Source of the DNA: Spirulina sp. CCY15215
GTDB taxonomy: Bacteria > Cyanobacteriota > Cyanobacteriia > Cyanobacteriales > Spirulinaceae
Direction: 5' to 3'
Assembly: GCF_016888125.1 (NCBI RefSeq)
Contig: NZ_JACSWA010000594.1
Coordinates: 1 to 38,629, forward strand
DNA length: 38,629 nucleotides
A program made the translations under genes and the position numbers. Of this stretch, positions 26,453 to 35,566 are shown in pieces; positions within the stretch are counted from its first letter, which is position 1; each line of letters begins with the position of its first letter. Under the pieces are notes generated by a model. It had not been told where the DNA came from. It saw nothing but the letters and a program-made list of their open reading frames with translations, and did not search any database.

Positions 26453-27265
26453 ATGCCCGTTGTTTCCCTAGCCAGTCTGCTAGAGTCCGGGGTTCACTTC
26501 GGCCACCAAACTCGCCGTTGGAATCCTAAAATGGATACCTACATTTATACCGCTCGCAATGGCGTTCACATTATTGACTTGGTGCAAACCGCTCACTTAA
26601 TGGAAGATGCTTACGAGTATATGCGAATTGCTTCCGAACAGGGCAAGCGCTTTCTTTTTGTCGGCACGAAACGCCAAGCAGCAGGCATTGTAGCGCAAGA
26701 AGCCAGTCGTTGCGGTGCTTACTACGTCAACCAGCGCTGGTTGGGTGGAATGCTCACCAACTGGGAAACCATCAAAAATCGCATCGAACGTCTCAAGGAA
26801 TTAGAACACCTTGAAGAGAGTGGCAATATTGCCAAGCGTCCCAAAAAGGAGGGGGCCGTCATGCGTCGAGAACTGAATAAATTACAAAAGTATCTCGGTG
26901 GTATCAAAACTATGCGTCGTCCTCCCGATATCGTCTTGATCGTGGATCAGCGTCGGGAATATAATGCGATTCTTGAATGTCAAAAGTTAGGGCTTCCCAT
27001 TGTTTCCTTGTTGGATACCAACTGCGATCCCGATGTAGTTGATATTCCCATTCCAGCGAACGATGATGCTATTCGCTCAATTAAGTTGATTGTCGGTCGT
27101 TTGGCTGATGCTATCTATGAAGGTCGCCACGGTCAACTTGAAAGCGACGAAGAGTACGAGGATTTTGAGGAAGTTATCGAAGATGCGGACGAGGAAGATT
27201 TTGAGGATGATGATGAGGAAGAAGAGGATATTCTCGAAGAAAGCGCAGATGATAGTGAAGAATAA
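26453..27265 (+). CDS. rpsB: 30S ribosomal protein S2 with acidic tail
   Basis: This 270-residue small-subunit protein S2 is required for binding S1 and completing the 30S head/platform. The S2 core is complete (about 1-227): [24 protein letters not shown], the FVGTKRQA motif, [29 protein letters not shown], and [15 protein letters not shown]. About 40 residues of almost pure Asp/Glu follow (230-270), making it longer than the bacterial norm of about 240. AGGAGA lies nine bases before ATG 26453. The tsf gene follows, as in most bacteria, but here separated by 276 bases of repeats rather than a tight spacing. Confidence 0.98.
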   Translation: MPVVSLASLLESGVHFGHQTRRWNPKMDTYIYTARNGVHIIDLVQTAHLMEDAYEYMRIASEQGKRFLFVGTKRQAAGIVAQEASRCGAYYVNQRWLGGMLTNWETIKNRIERLKELEHLEESGNIAKRPKKEGAVMRRELNKLQKYLGGIKTMRRPPDIVLIVDQRREYNAILECQKLGLPIVSLLDTNCDPDVVDIPIPANDDAIRSIKLIVGRLADAIYEGRHGQLESDEEYEDFEEVIEDADEEDFEDDDEEEEDILEESADDSEE

Positions 27266-27277
27266 TAGTTAGATAAA

Positions 27278-27363
27278 ACTTACGCATTAGCGGGCAAGAT
27301 GCCCGCACTACCGTAACAATAGAATACGGGAGTGGGAGCGTCTCGCTCCCTGGCTGCGTAAGT
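27278..27363. repeat. MITE-like palindromic element between rpsB and tsf
   Basis: Terminal inverted repeats ACTTACGCA (27278-27286) and TGCGTAAGT (27355-27363) enclose two perfect hairpins: GCGGGC-AAGAT-GCCCGC (27290-27306) and GGGAGCG-TCT-CGCTCCC (27334-27350). The pattern matches dispersed intergenic elements familiar from filamentous cyanobacteria. The right arm is amplified into the neighbouring tandem array. Confidence 0.8.
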
Positions 27364-27454
27364 CCTGTTGCTGCGTAAGTCCTGTTGCTGCGTAAGTCCT
27401 GTTGCTGCGTAAGTCCTGTTGCTGCGTAAGTTCTGTTGCTGCGTAAGTTCTGTT
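27353..27454 (+). repeat. 17-bp tandem repeat, six copies
   Basis: GCTGCGTAAGTCCTGTT is repeated without spacers at 27353, 27370, 27387, 27404, 27421 and 27438; the last two copies read GTTC instead of GTCC. Each copy contains the TGCGTAAGT right terminal repeat of the adjoining MITE-like element. It lies 88 bases before tsf, in its leader or promoter region. Confidence 0.95.
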
Positions 27455-27541
27455 AGAGAAAGGGAGCGGCGATCGCCGACTCCCCTCTAATTTCTCAGAC
27501 CTGTCACAATAGTTAAAGAATATTTCGATTGTATTAGAGTC

Positions 27542-28561
27542 ATGTCAAAAAACAAGAAAAAGAAAAATCCCAAGAAAACAACAACTGTTTCCAAATCTAA
27601 ACCTCCCGCACCTGTGAAGGAAGAATCTACTCCTAAAGTAGAAGCGGAAACTCCTGCACCTGCGGAGGAAGAATCTACTCCTAAAGTAGAAGCGGAAACT
27701 CCTGCACCTGCGGAGGAAGAATCTACTCCTAAAGTAGAAGCAGAAACTCCTGCACCTGCGGAGGAAGAATCTACTCCTAAAGTAGAAGCAGAAACTCCCG
27801 CACCTGCGGAGGAAGAATCTGCGCCTAAAGTGGAAGCAGAAACTCCCGCACCTGTGGAGGAAGAATCTACTCCTAAAGTAGAAGCAGAAACATCAGAAAC
27901 TCAATCTAAGATATCTCCCAAGTTGATTAAAGAACTACGGGAAAAAACTGGCGCAGGGATGATGGATTGTAAAAAAGCCCTCATGGAAAGCGATCGCGAT
28001 CTAGAGAAGGCTGCAGAGTGGCTGCGTAAAAAAGGCATGATTTCTGCTGGAAAAAAATTAGGACGGGTAACAGCAGAAGGATTAGTCGGTAGCTATATTC
28101 ACACAGGCGGTCGCGTTGGCGTTTTGGTTGAAGTCAATTGCGAAACAGATTTTGTGGCTCGTCGGGAAGAATTCCAGGAATTAGTTCGCAATGTTGCTAT
28201 GCAAATTGCAGCTTGTCCTAATGTTGAATCCGTTAGCGTTGATGAAGTTGACAAGGATTTCATCGAAAAGGAAAAGGACATTGAAATGGGTCGAGAGGAC
28301 TTAGCAGACAAGCCCGAAAATATTCGCGAGAAAATAGTTGAGGGACGCATTAGCAAGCGATTAAAAGAAATTACACTACTGGATCAGCCGTATATTAAAG
28401 ATCAAAGTATTACGGTTGAGGAATTAGTGAAGCAAACGATCGCGCTATTGGGTGAAAATATCCAAATCCGTCGCTTCAGCCGTTTTGTGCTGGGAGAAGG
28501 GATCGAAAAAGAGGAAAGCAATTTTGCTGAGGAAGTAGCAGCACAATCCGGTCAAAAATAG
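27542..28561 (+). CDS. tsf: Elongation factor Ts with a repeat-rich N-terminal extension
   Basis: EF-Ts exchanges GDP for GTP on EF-Tu. The conserved protein begins near residue 125: [42 protein letters not shown] is the UBA-like N-domain, and [32 protein letters not shown] the core with the TDFVAR motif. A shortened single core and a C-terminal [21 protein letters not shown] module follow. The first 124 residues are atypical: a Lys-rich stretch ([12 protein letters not shown]) and six copies of a 16-residue unit of the form [16 protein letters not shown] (22-117). Chloroplast and some cyanobacterial EF-Ts also carry N-terminal extensions, but this one is low-complexity. ATG 27542 has only a weak AGAG before it. 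A terminator follows at 28600-28644. Confidence 0.97.
   Translation: MSKNKKKKNPKKTTTVSKSKPPAPVKEESTPKVEAETPAPAEEESTPKVEAETPAPAEEESTPKVEAETPAPAEEESTPKVEAETPAPAEEESAPKVEAETPAPVEEESTPKVEAETSETQSKISPKLIKELREKTGAGMMDCKKALMESDRDLEKAAEWLRKKGMISAGKKLGRVTAEGLVGSYIHTGGRVGVLVEVNCETDFVARREEFQELVRNVAMQIAACPNVESVSVDEVDKDFIEKEKDIEMGREDLADKPENIREKIVEGRISKRLKEITLLDQPYIKDQSITVEELVKQTIALLGENIQIRRFSRFVLGEGIEKEESNFAEEVAAQSGQK
27605..27892 (+). repeat. 48-bp coding minisatellite in tsf, six copies
   Basis: Six tandem 48-base units encode residues 22-117 of EF-Ts. Inner copies are nearly identical at the DNA level (CCTAAAGTAGAAGC and CCTGCACCTGCGGAGG recur). The first and last copies diverge most (VKEE in place of AEEE, PVEEE, SAPK). 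Near-identity suggests recent slippage or recombination. Confidence 0.95.
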
Positions 28562-28599
28562 ATTGTTTAAGCTGCCTTGAAGATAAAGTAACAATTAAG

Positions 28600-28645
28600 A
28601 GGCAAAAGCAAGGAATTATTTATTCTTTTGCTTTCTGCCTTTTTA
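28600..28645 (+). terminator. tsf: Rho-independent terminator of tsf
   Basis: AGGCA plus AAAGCAA (28600-28612) pairs with TTGCTTT plus TGCCT (28628-28641) with a single-base bulge on the 3' side. The stem is followed by a run of T. It stands 39 bases after the tsf stop. Confidence 0.75.
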
Positions 28646-28670
28646 TCATATTTTGTAGCAATTATGACCC

Positions 28671-29720
28671 ATGACTAAACCATTACCAAAAATCGAGCAA
28701 GAACTAAAAATACTCTCAGAACAAGTTGAGGATGTCAAAAAGGAACTGAATGATCGCTATGTTCGTTATCTTGAGGTTTTGGGTCATTCCCTCAAAAAAC
28801 ATTTGTCAATTGTCGTTTATCAAATCTGTACGCAAACTTATCCACATTTATTTTTAAAGTTAACAGTTCATGAACGGCAAGAATTACAAAAGAAAATAAG
28901 AGCTATTGGTAATCAAGGATATGAAGATTTTAGTTCTGCTCTCGAGCGTGCCGAACATTTAAAGTTGCCTTCTGCGACACAAGATATACGAGAAACAATC
29001 CTCAAAAAATTACCCATTACAGAAGAACAATTAAAAATGCTGCGCGAACGATTATTTCAAAGTGTGAAAGATGGCTCGGAAGAAGAAGCAAAGAAAGAAG
29101 ATAAGGAAAAATTTAAGAATAGGAATCTAAATATTCTCGGAGATGATGATGATGATGATGAAATGGTAGAGATTGATGATGATGAAATGTCAGAGATTGA
29201 TGATAATGAAATGTCAGAGATTGATGATGATGATGATGATAATGATAATGATAATCCGATTCAAGATCCCTATCATCCTATCCATCTCGTTAATTTTGTG
29301 AAACGAGTTGAAAAGGTCTTAGTTAACATTTTGCAGGATATTTCTAATCAAACTAATCATTTATTACAATCATCCAAGATTTTTTCTTCTAAGTTGCCTC
29401 CGCAAGTTTTAGAGGCTGCAATTGAGGCAGATGGTTCCGGTTCAGCCGTGGGTAATTCTCCCAATACCCTCAATTTATTAATTGAAGCGGAAAATGAAAG
29501 ATCGTCTAAAGAGTCTATGGTTATGCAGGTAACAGCCGTGCGCTTGCGGTTGAGTGAAATTGAATTTGCCGAACCGTCTTTATCTGTGGAACGTAATCGT
29601 ATTCGCGAGTTAGGAAAGAAAGTTAAAAAACTTTACAAATATTATGAAAAATTACAACGAGAAAAAGCGATCGCCGAGGCTGAAATTGCTTGGCGATCGA
29701 TTTGGTATGAGGAGTCTTAA
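28671..29720 (+). CDS. Hypothetical protein with Asp-rich repeat linker
   Basis: This 349-residue cytoplasmic protein has no signal or membrane segment. The N-terminal half is helical (KIEQELKILSEQVEDVKKELNDRYVRYLEVLGHSLKKHL, then PHLFLKLTVHERQELQKKIR). It is joined by a highly acidic linker (about 158-205) with three 8-residue repeats of the form DDDEMSEI to a second helical half (HPIHLVNFVKRVEKVLVNILQDISNQ). A C-terminal coiled coil ends the protein (SVERNRIRELGKKVKKLYKYYEKLQREKAIAEAEIAW). I know of similar conserved cyanobacterial proteins without an assigned function. It follows the tsf terminator by 26 bases and converges on the YwqG-like gene (7-base gap). No clear ribosome site precedes ATG 28671. 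Confidence 0.72.
   Translation: MTKPLPKIEQELKILSEQVEDVKKELNDRYVRYLEVLGHSLKKHLSIVVYQICTQTYPHLFLKLTVHERQELQKKIRAIGNQGYEDFSSALERAEHLKLPSATQDIRETILKKLPITEEQLKMLRERLFQSVKDGSEEEAKKEDKEKFKNRNLNILGDDDDDDEMVEIDDDEMSEIDDNEMSEIDDDDDDNDNDNPIQDPYHPIHLVNFVKRVEKVLVNILQDISNQTNHLLQSSKIFSSKLPPQVLEAAIEADGSGSAVGNSPNTLNLLIEAENERSSKESMVMQVTAVRLRLSEIEFAEPSLSVERNRIRELGKKVKKLYKYYEKLQREKAIAEAEIAWRSIWYEES
29151..29222 (+). repeat. 24-bp coding tandem repeat, three copies
   Basis: GATGATGATGAAATG plus TCAGAGATT or its variant is repeated at 29151-29174, 29175-29198 and 29199-29222, embedded in longer GAT runs. It encodes the acidic linker of the surrounding protein. Confidence 0.85.
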
Positions 29721-29727
29721 AAAGGGA

Positions 29728-30531
29728 TCAACCGCAATCCCAGTTGTAAAGAACATCAGTAAAGTCCAATTTTTTCAAAGCAGAAGTTTTAATGAAAAAG
29801 TTGCCAATTCCGACATCTCCCCACATAATTTTATCGTCATCTGTTGAGTCAATTTGTAGGAGTAAGCGATAGGCTTCTTCTGTATCAATATTTTCGCGGG
29901 GATCGGATTGCGTAAAATAAGGATAACCTCCTAGTTGATGACTTCCAGGTTCAAAAAACTCTTCATATTCTTCTAAAAATTCCCAATAGTCTTCTTCTTC
30001 ACCCTCTGCAAATTCTGGTTTAAAAATTACTGGAAATTGATAATCGCCAACGCTGATTGGTGCAATTTTTGAGGTAAATTGAAGTCGAGCAGTAATTCCT
30101 TTTTCCATAGGAAGATCGTCGGGTTCGGGTAAAAAACTGAAGTCTGTCACGAGATCGTCGCTGCGATCGCTAACATCAGGAAAATAGAGAACGCGAAATC
30201 CCGCTTGACGATTCATATTTTCAAAACTCATCCCATAAAGATCGTCACTAGCAATATAAAATTGTAAAATTCCTTGGTTGGGTAAATTTTCCAAGGTTGG
30301 AACTTCGGCAAAGTTGATTTGGGCGAGTAAAAAAAGATAATCTCCCTCGGGAGTTTTGGGATATTCAACCGCTTTGGGAAGATAGGGAAGCCCACCAAAT
30401 TTGCTTTGGGTCCAAGTAGTTTCGGAAACGAATTCTGGCTCGATCGCGATGTAAGGTTGAAGGGTCGCTTCGATTTTCTCTCGTAAGGGTTCTAAAAGAT
30501 CGGGTAATTCTGCTGTGAATTTATAGCTCAT
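29728..30531 (-). CDS. YwqG-like (DUF1963) family protein
   Basis: This 267-residue cytoplasmic protein shows the DUF1963/YwqG signature: SKFGGLPYLPKAVEYPKTPEGDYLFLLAQINFAEVP (about 43-78), LPNQGILQFYIASDDLYG (about 83-100), FRVLYFPDVSD, HQLGGYPYFTQSDPRE (about 198-213), LLLQIDSTDDDKIMWGDVGIGNFFI (about 222-247) and a final LYNWDCG. Such proteins occur in many bacteria; the biochemical role is not established, though some sit near toxin/immunity or cell-wall genes. Acidic overall. It is divergent from the GUN4 gene across a 214-base spacer with no strong motif, and no clear ribosome site precedes ATG 30531. Confidence 0.85.
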   Translation of the reverse strand: MSYKFTAELPDLLEPLREKIEATLQPYIAIEPEFVSETTWTQSKFGGLPYLPKAVEYPKTPEGDYLFLLAQINFAEVPTLENLPNQGILQFYIASDDLYGMSFENMNRQAGFRVLYFPDVSDRSDDLVTDFSFLPEPDDLPMEKGITARLQFTSKIAPISVGDYQFPVIFKPEFAEGEEEDYWEFLEEYEEFFEPGSHQLGGYPYFTQSDPRENIDTEEAYRLLLQIDSTDDDKIMWGDVGIGNFFIKTSALKKLDFTDVLYNWDCG

Positions 30532-30745
30532 AAAGTAACTTGTTGTTGATGGGACAAACCCATTTTTCTAAAAATTGATGGTTACGATCGCCAATTCAAG
30601 TCCTAGCGATCGCACAATGGGTCATTTTGGTATCAAGGGCATTTTATCTCAATTTGCAATTCAGTTTTCAATTCTCAATATCGATCGCAGGTTCTCTTAA
30701 GTTTGCTAGGATAACTGAGGATGCGTCTACAGGAGACTAGCAATC

Positions 30746-31546
30746 TTGTCTCAATGTCCGATTTGTCAAGCTGAATATACTGAAGGAGAGATTCGCTATT
30801 GTACAACCTGTGGTTGGTATTTAGCGGCAGTTTCTTCTCCCCTGGAACAACTGTCTCCAAAAGAACGCGATCGCCTAGCTTGGGGAAGGCGAATCTGGAT
30901 GCAGTTACAATCTTATTCTCAACTCGAGTTGATATTACAAGAAATTCAAGCCGATTTACAACAAGCGTCAAAAGAAAGGGTTGAACTTTCTCAGCAAATT
31001 GCTCAATTCTCTCAAGATTTTCCGGCTCAAAATTCTCTTGTAGAAACAATTTCCTCTTCTCCTAATGTAGAAGAGGAAATTTTGGTCAATTACGCGCTTT
31101 TAGAGACGTTATTGGCTGAAAGAGATTGGAAAGAGGCTGATGGGGAAACAGCAAGATTGGCGATCGCGATCGCGCAACGGGAAAAACAAGGATTTTTGAC
31201 AGAAACCGATTTAGATCGATTTCCTTGTGATAGTCTTAAAAAAATCGATCGCCTCTGGTTAGAAGCAACAGATGGCAAGTTTGGTTTAAGCATCCAAAAA
31301 GACTTATATATGAGTTTAGGAGGAACTCGTTTTATTCACTCGAAAACTTGGCATAAATTTGGGGCAAAAGTTGGCTGGTATCGGGGAAATGCTTGGTTGC
31401 GCTATGATGAAATTGATTTTAGTCTCAATGCTCCTGTAGGACATCTTCCTATTTTTGGGGATGGTTTAGTCTGGTTTGTTGGCGGTTGGGAAGGAGGAGG
31501 AAAACTATTTTCAGCACTCATATCCAAGCTAACAAAATGTTATTAA
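30746..31546 (+). CDS. GUN4-domain protein with N-terminal zinc ribbon
   Basis: 266 residues. The N-terminus is a zinc ribbon (C4-x2-C7, C19-x2-C22: CPIC...CTTC). A coiled-coil-like linker (about 50-110) follows. The C-terminal GUN4 domain (about 115-262) includes LLETLLAERDWKEADGETARL, LDRFPCDSLKKIDRLWLEATDGKFGLSIQKDLYMSLGGT and the aromatic tail VGWYRGNAWLRYDEIDFSLNAPVGHLP. GUN4 domains bind Mg-porphyrin and stimulate Mg-chelatase in chlorophyll synthesis. The ribbon-fused paralogues are less studied and may be porphyrin sensors rather than the main Gun4, so no symbol is given. The start is TTG 30746, supported by AGGAG about ten bases upstream and by the cysteine motif starting at once. 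Confidence 0.88.
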   Translation: MSQCPICQAEYTEGEIRYCTTCGWYLAAVSSPLEQLSPKERDRLAWGRRIWMQLQSYSQLELILQEIQADLQQASKERVELSQQIAQFSQDFPAQNSLVETISSSPNVEEEILVNYALLETLLAERDWKEADGETARLAIAIAQREKQGFLTETDLDRFPCDSLKKIDRLWLEATDGKFGLSIQKDLYMSLGGTRFIHSKTWHKFGAKVGWYRGNAWLRYDEIDFSLNAPVGHLPIFGDGLVWFVGGWEGGGKLFSALISKLTKCY

Positions 31547-31585
31547 ACAATCTGATTTTTGTTTTTGCATTAAAATTTCACGTAG

Positions 31586-31604
31586 GGGTTTGGTCTCCAA
31601 ACCC
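31586..31604. repeat. 8-bp inverted repeat upstream of acr3
   Basis: GGGTTTGG (31586-31593), loop TCT, CCAAACCC (31597-31604). It lies 37 bases before the acr3 start. Its GTAGGGG edge resembles the dispersed palindrome type seen at 9999-10024, but the position also allows an operator role. Confidence 0.85.
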
Positions 31605-31640
31605 TCCGATCTAATTTTCTGATATATCTAGAGGTAAACC

Positions 31641-32795
31641 ATGAGTGATTCGAGTCAGAATATTAATCCCAAAGCTGTTAAGGCCGGAGGAAAACTCAAC
31701 TTATTTGAAAAATACCTTACTTTTTGGGTATTTTTATGTATTTTGCTGGGAATTGGCTTAGGTCGTTTATTTCCGTGGATCGCACAAAAATTAGATGACA
31801 TGAGTGTTTATAATGTCTCTATTCCCATCGCAATCTGTTTATTTTTCATGATGTATCCCATCATGGTCAAAATTGATTTTTCTCAAGCAGTAAAAGCAGC
31901 GAAAACGCCTAAGCCTGTTGTTCTAACTTTAGTCATCAATTGGCTGATTAAACCCTTTACAATGGTTGTTTTTGCTCAATTCTTTTTAGGTTTTTTATTT
32001 GCTCCTCTTTTAAATTCAACAGAAATCATTCGCGGGGTAGAAATTAGTCTGGGAAGTTCTTATATTGCGGGTGCTATTTTATTGGGAATTGCTCCTTGTA
32101 CGGCGATGGTTTTGATGTGGGGATATTTATCTTATAGCAATCAAGGGCATACCTTGGTTATGGTAGCAGTAAATTCTCTTGCCATGTTGTTTTTATATGC
32201 TCCTTTGGGTAAATGGTTGCTATCAGCCAATAATTTAATTGTCCCTTGGCAAACGATTGTTTTATCAGTCTTAATCTATGTCGGTTTTCCTTTAGCGGCT
32301 GGAATATATAGCCGTTATTGGATTTTAAAATATAAGGGCAAGCAATGGTTTGAAAGTATTTTTTTAAATGTGCTTTCTCCCGTCGCTGTGAGTGCTTTGT
32401 TATTGACTTTAGTTTTGTTATTTGCCTTTAAAGGAGAGTTAATTGTTAATCATCCTTTGCATATTGTTCTCATTGCAGTGCCATTATTCTTGCAAACTAA
32501 TTTTATTTTTCTGATTACCTATCTTGCAGGTTTGAAACTCAAACTATCCTATGAAGATGCTGCACCTGCTGCTTTAATTGGTGCTAGTAATCATTTTGAG
32601 GTCGCGATCGCCACCAGTGTAACATTATTTGGTTTAAATTCCGGTGCGGCATTAGCAACAGTTGTGGGAGTATTAATTGAGGTTCCGGTAATGTTAATGC
32701 TGGTAGAATTTTGCAAGCGAACTGCTTTTTGGTTTCCGCGAGAACCGGAAAAAGCAACTTTACCCGATCCTCGTTGTCTAAATTCTCTGCCTTGA
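31641..32795 (+). CDS. acr3: Acr3-type arsenite efflux permease
   Basis: This 384-residue inner-membrane carrier has about ten helices and exports arsenite or antimonite using the proton gradient. The family signature is [35 protein letters not shown] (about 151-185), with the essential Cys of Acr3 in [14 protein letters not shown] and [20 protein letters not shown] (about 312-331) are further conserved blocks. Length is typical. In Synechocystis the equivalent gene is called arsB and leads arsBHC; here arsC follows after 51 bases and no arsH is present. No arsR is visible in the window. AGAGG precedes ATG 31641. Confidence 0.95.
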   Translation: MSDSSQNINPKAVKAGGKLNLFEKYLTFWVFLCILLGIGLGRLFPWIAQKLDDMSVYNVSIPIAICLFFMMYPIMVKIDFSQAVKAAKTPKPVVLTLVINWLIKPFTMVVFAQFFLGFLFAPLLNSTEIIRGVEISLGSSYIAGAILLGIAPCTAMVLMWGYLSYSNQGHTLVMVAVNSLAMLFLYAPLGKWLLSANNLIVPWQTIVLSVLIYVGFPLAAGIYSRYWILKYKGKQWFESIFLNVLSPVAVSALLLTLVLLFAFKGELIVNHPLHIVLIAVPLFLQTNFIFLITYLAGLKLKLSYEDAAPAALIGASNHFEVAIATSVTLFGLNSGAALATVVGVLIEVPVMLMLVEFCKRTAFWFPREPEKATLPDPRCLNSLP

Positions 32796-32846
32796 ATTAT
32801 TCTGTATTGAATCTGTCTGAAAATCAACCCATTCTGGAGAAATATC

Positions 32847-33242
32847 GTGAAAAAGGTAATGTTTGTGTGCAGAAAAAATTCCTCTCGTTCGCAAATGGCT
32901 GAAGGCTTTGCGAAACAATTAGGTTCAGGAAAACTCGAAGTTTTTAGTTCTGGTTTAGAAGCAAGTGAAGTGAATTCTCATGCTGTTAAAGCCATGTCTG
33001 CTGTTGGTATTGATATTAGTAAGCAAACTTCTAATGCACTGAATGAGTTTAAAGCAGAAGATTTTGATATTGTGATTTCCTTGTGCGGTTGTGGGGTCAA
33101 TTTACCTCCAGAATGGTTAACTCGTGAAATATTTGAGGATTGGCAATTAGACGATCCTGCGGAACAACCAGAGATATTTCCCAGAGTGCGAGAAGAAGTT
33201 AAAAAGCGAGTGGAAAAGTTAGTGAAGACTCTAGTTTGTTAA
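32847..33242 (+). CDS. arsC: Arsenate reductase (glutathione/glutaredoxin-linked cyanobacterial type)
   Basis: This 131-residue enzyme with a low-molecular-weight phosphatase fold reduces arsenate to arsenite for export by Acr3. The P-loop is C8-RKNSS-R14-S. The second redox pair is C80-G-C82 in SLCGCGVNLPPEW, the arrangement of the Synechocystis enzyme, which depends on C8, C80 and C82 and on glutathione/glutaredoxin. The non-essential P-loop cysteine of that enzyme (position 13) is Ser here. The start is GTG 32847 with GGAG upstream, giving MKKVMFVC as in the family. Cotranscribed with acr3 and convergent with the GerMN lipoprotein gene (16-base gap). Confidence 0.95.
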   Translation: MKKVMFVCRKNSSRSQMAEGFAKQLGSGKLEVFSSGLEASEVNSHAVKAMSAVGIDISKQTSNALNEFKAEDFDIVISLCGCGVNLPPEWLTREIFEDWQLDDPAEQPEIFPRVREEVKKRVEKLVKTLVC

Positions 33243-33258
33243 TGCCAAAAAAATTGTA

Positions 33259-34302
33259 TCAAACACAGCCTTCTATCCAATTAACTTCTGGGAGTTTCCC
33301 GCTTCTCATCTGCGTAACAATGCCTTTTTCATTGGTTTCAAAGAGAACGCGATAATTTTGATTGGAGGCATCTTCCGGCACAAAAATCAAATATTTCCCA
33401 CCGGGAACATATTCATGACCTTCTTCCTCAATTTTACCAGGATAGAGGGCTTTAATTCGCTCTTCTGTATCGCCAACTTTTGCCCCGCTTAAGGTTGTGA
33501 TATTCTTCGTATTAACTTCAATGCGGGCAATTTTTCCCTCTGTTACCATATAGTAAACATCTTGAGGTTCTTGGGCTGCCTTATAATAAAAACAGCCACC
33601 TTCTTCCCCACCACTCGATTCATTTACAAATTCAATTCCTGTTTTTTGGCTGGCTTCTGTAATGGTCATGCCAATTTCTACCCCACCCAATCCTGTTAAG
33701 GTTAATTTGTTGGGAGGTTGTATTTGTTCCAAACAAGAACTATCTTCTGTCCCTAAACACTTTCCTTCTCGATCTAAAATGGCAACTTTGTCTATGGTGG
33801 GAAATTGCTTCAATGTTGCTTCGATCGCCTTATTAATGGGTGCGTTATCTTCTACAACTACCTCGCGACAGAATTGTAATTTAGCAACTTTTTCTTCGAT
33901 CGCGATCGCAAAATCTTCCCCACAATTCGATTTTCCTTGTAATGCGATCGCCTGGGTCAAACCATTTTGTTTTTCACTCTCTGCGGGACCTTCCACCAAC
34001 TGCGCGATCGCAAATTTAGCTAAACCTTGGCTATTTGTTTTTCGCCAAACAGGTTCTACTCCACCATTTTTAGGATAGTAAACTTGCACGCGATAGGAGT
34101 TTTTTGTATTTTGGTTAGCTTGGGCTACGGGAGGAGTATCCGTTTGAGAGGTTGACTGAGAAGCTGTCTCGTTTTGGGTTGATTCGCTGGGAGGGACAGA
34201 CTCGGAGGTAACTTTTGCGGGTTGTTGGGCGCAGGCTGCAATCATAAGCAACGTGACTGTTAAACTCGAAGCAAGTATGGATAATTGGCGGGAACGGGAC
34301 AT
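33259..34302 (-). CDS. GerMN-domain lipoprotein
   Basis: 347 residues. The lipoprotein signal SRSRQLSILASSLTVTLLMIAAC has its lipid Cys at about 24. A Ser/Thr/Gln-rich linker (about 25-70) follows. The GerMN domain (about 71-195) includes VQVYYPKNGG, AKFAIAQLVEGPAESEKQNGL, VAKLQFCREVVVED and INKAIEATLKQFPTIDKVAILDREGKC. A C-terminal beta domain (about 205-347) has GGVEIGMTITEASQKTG, GGCFYYK, a KVGDTEERIKALYPGKIE block and a terminal Cys likely in a disulfide. GerMN domains are found in envelope proteins outside spore formers; the role is probably cell-envelope related. ATG 34302 is preferred because the signal peptide starts there; an upstream in-frame ATG at 34350 would add 16 polar residues. 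Confidence 0.82.
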   Translation of the reverse strand: MSRSRQLSILASSLTVTLLMIAACAQQPAKVTSESVPPSESTQNETASQSTSQTDTPPVAQANQNTKNSYRVQVYYPKNGGVEPVWRKTNSQGLAKFAIAQLVEGPAESEKQNGLTQAIALQGKSNCGEDFAIAIEEKVAKLQFCREVVVEDNAPINKAIEATLKQFPTIDKVAILDREGKCLGTEDSSCLEQIQPPNKLTLTGLGGVEIGMTITEASQKTGIEFVNESSGGEEGGCFYYKAAQEPQDVYYMVTEGKIARIEVNTKNITTLSGAKVGDTEERIKALYPGKIEEEGHEYVPGGKYLIFVPEDASNQNYRVLFETNEKGIVTQMRSGKLPEVNWIEGCV

Positions 34303-34475
34303 GACTGAATTTACCCTAGTCTTGAGTGGATCGGTTATCTTTTCTTTCATTCTAAGCCGCGTACCGACGGAATGTGCAGCGCTGATTATGACGTTCCCTG
34401 TGTTCCCACCTGATGCACTTTCACGGGGATATATTGGCGCGATCGCTAATTGCTCATTACCCCTCTCCCTAAGTT

Positions 34476-34484
34476 TGGTATAAT
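34476..34484 (+). promoter_or_regulatory. ilvC: Extended -10 promoter of ilvC
   Basis: A perfect TATAAT (34479-34484) is preceded directly by TGG, giving an extended -10. The -35 region (about ATTACC at 34456-34461) is weak. The predicted start near 34491 leaves a leader of about 40 bases before ATG 34531. Confidence 0.55.
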
Positions 34485-34488
34485 CTGA

Positions 34489-35526
<1,038 letters not shown>

Positions 35527-35531
35527 TGCGT

Positions 35532-35560
35532 AGGGTGTGTTATCGTTTTTAACACACCCT
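35532..35560. terminator. Hairpin after ilvC (possible terminator or dispersed palindrome)
   Basis: AGGGTGTGTTA (35532-35542), loop TCGTTTT, TAACACACCCT (35550-35560): a perfect 11-bp stem between the convergent ilvC and HNH genes. It lacks a T-run on either side. TAGGGTGTGTTA...TAACACACCC palindromes are a widespread cyanobacterial intergenic repeat, so its terminator role is only inferred. Confidence 0.6.
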
Positions 35561-35566
35561 TGAAGT

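Noticed and set aside
27353-27454. Possible CRISPR array (regular 17-bp repeats)
   Set aside because: Copies are directly adjacent with no spacers; it is a plain tandem repeat.
30675-31049. 124-residue minus-strand frame over the GUN4 start
   Set aside because: Antisense to the zinc-ribbon codons; no motif and no ribosome site.
32711-32902. 63-residue plus-strand frame spanning the acr3-arsC junction
   Set aside because: Overlaps both real genes in another frame and reads through the arsC ribosome site.
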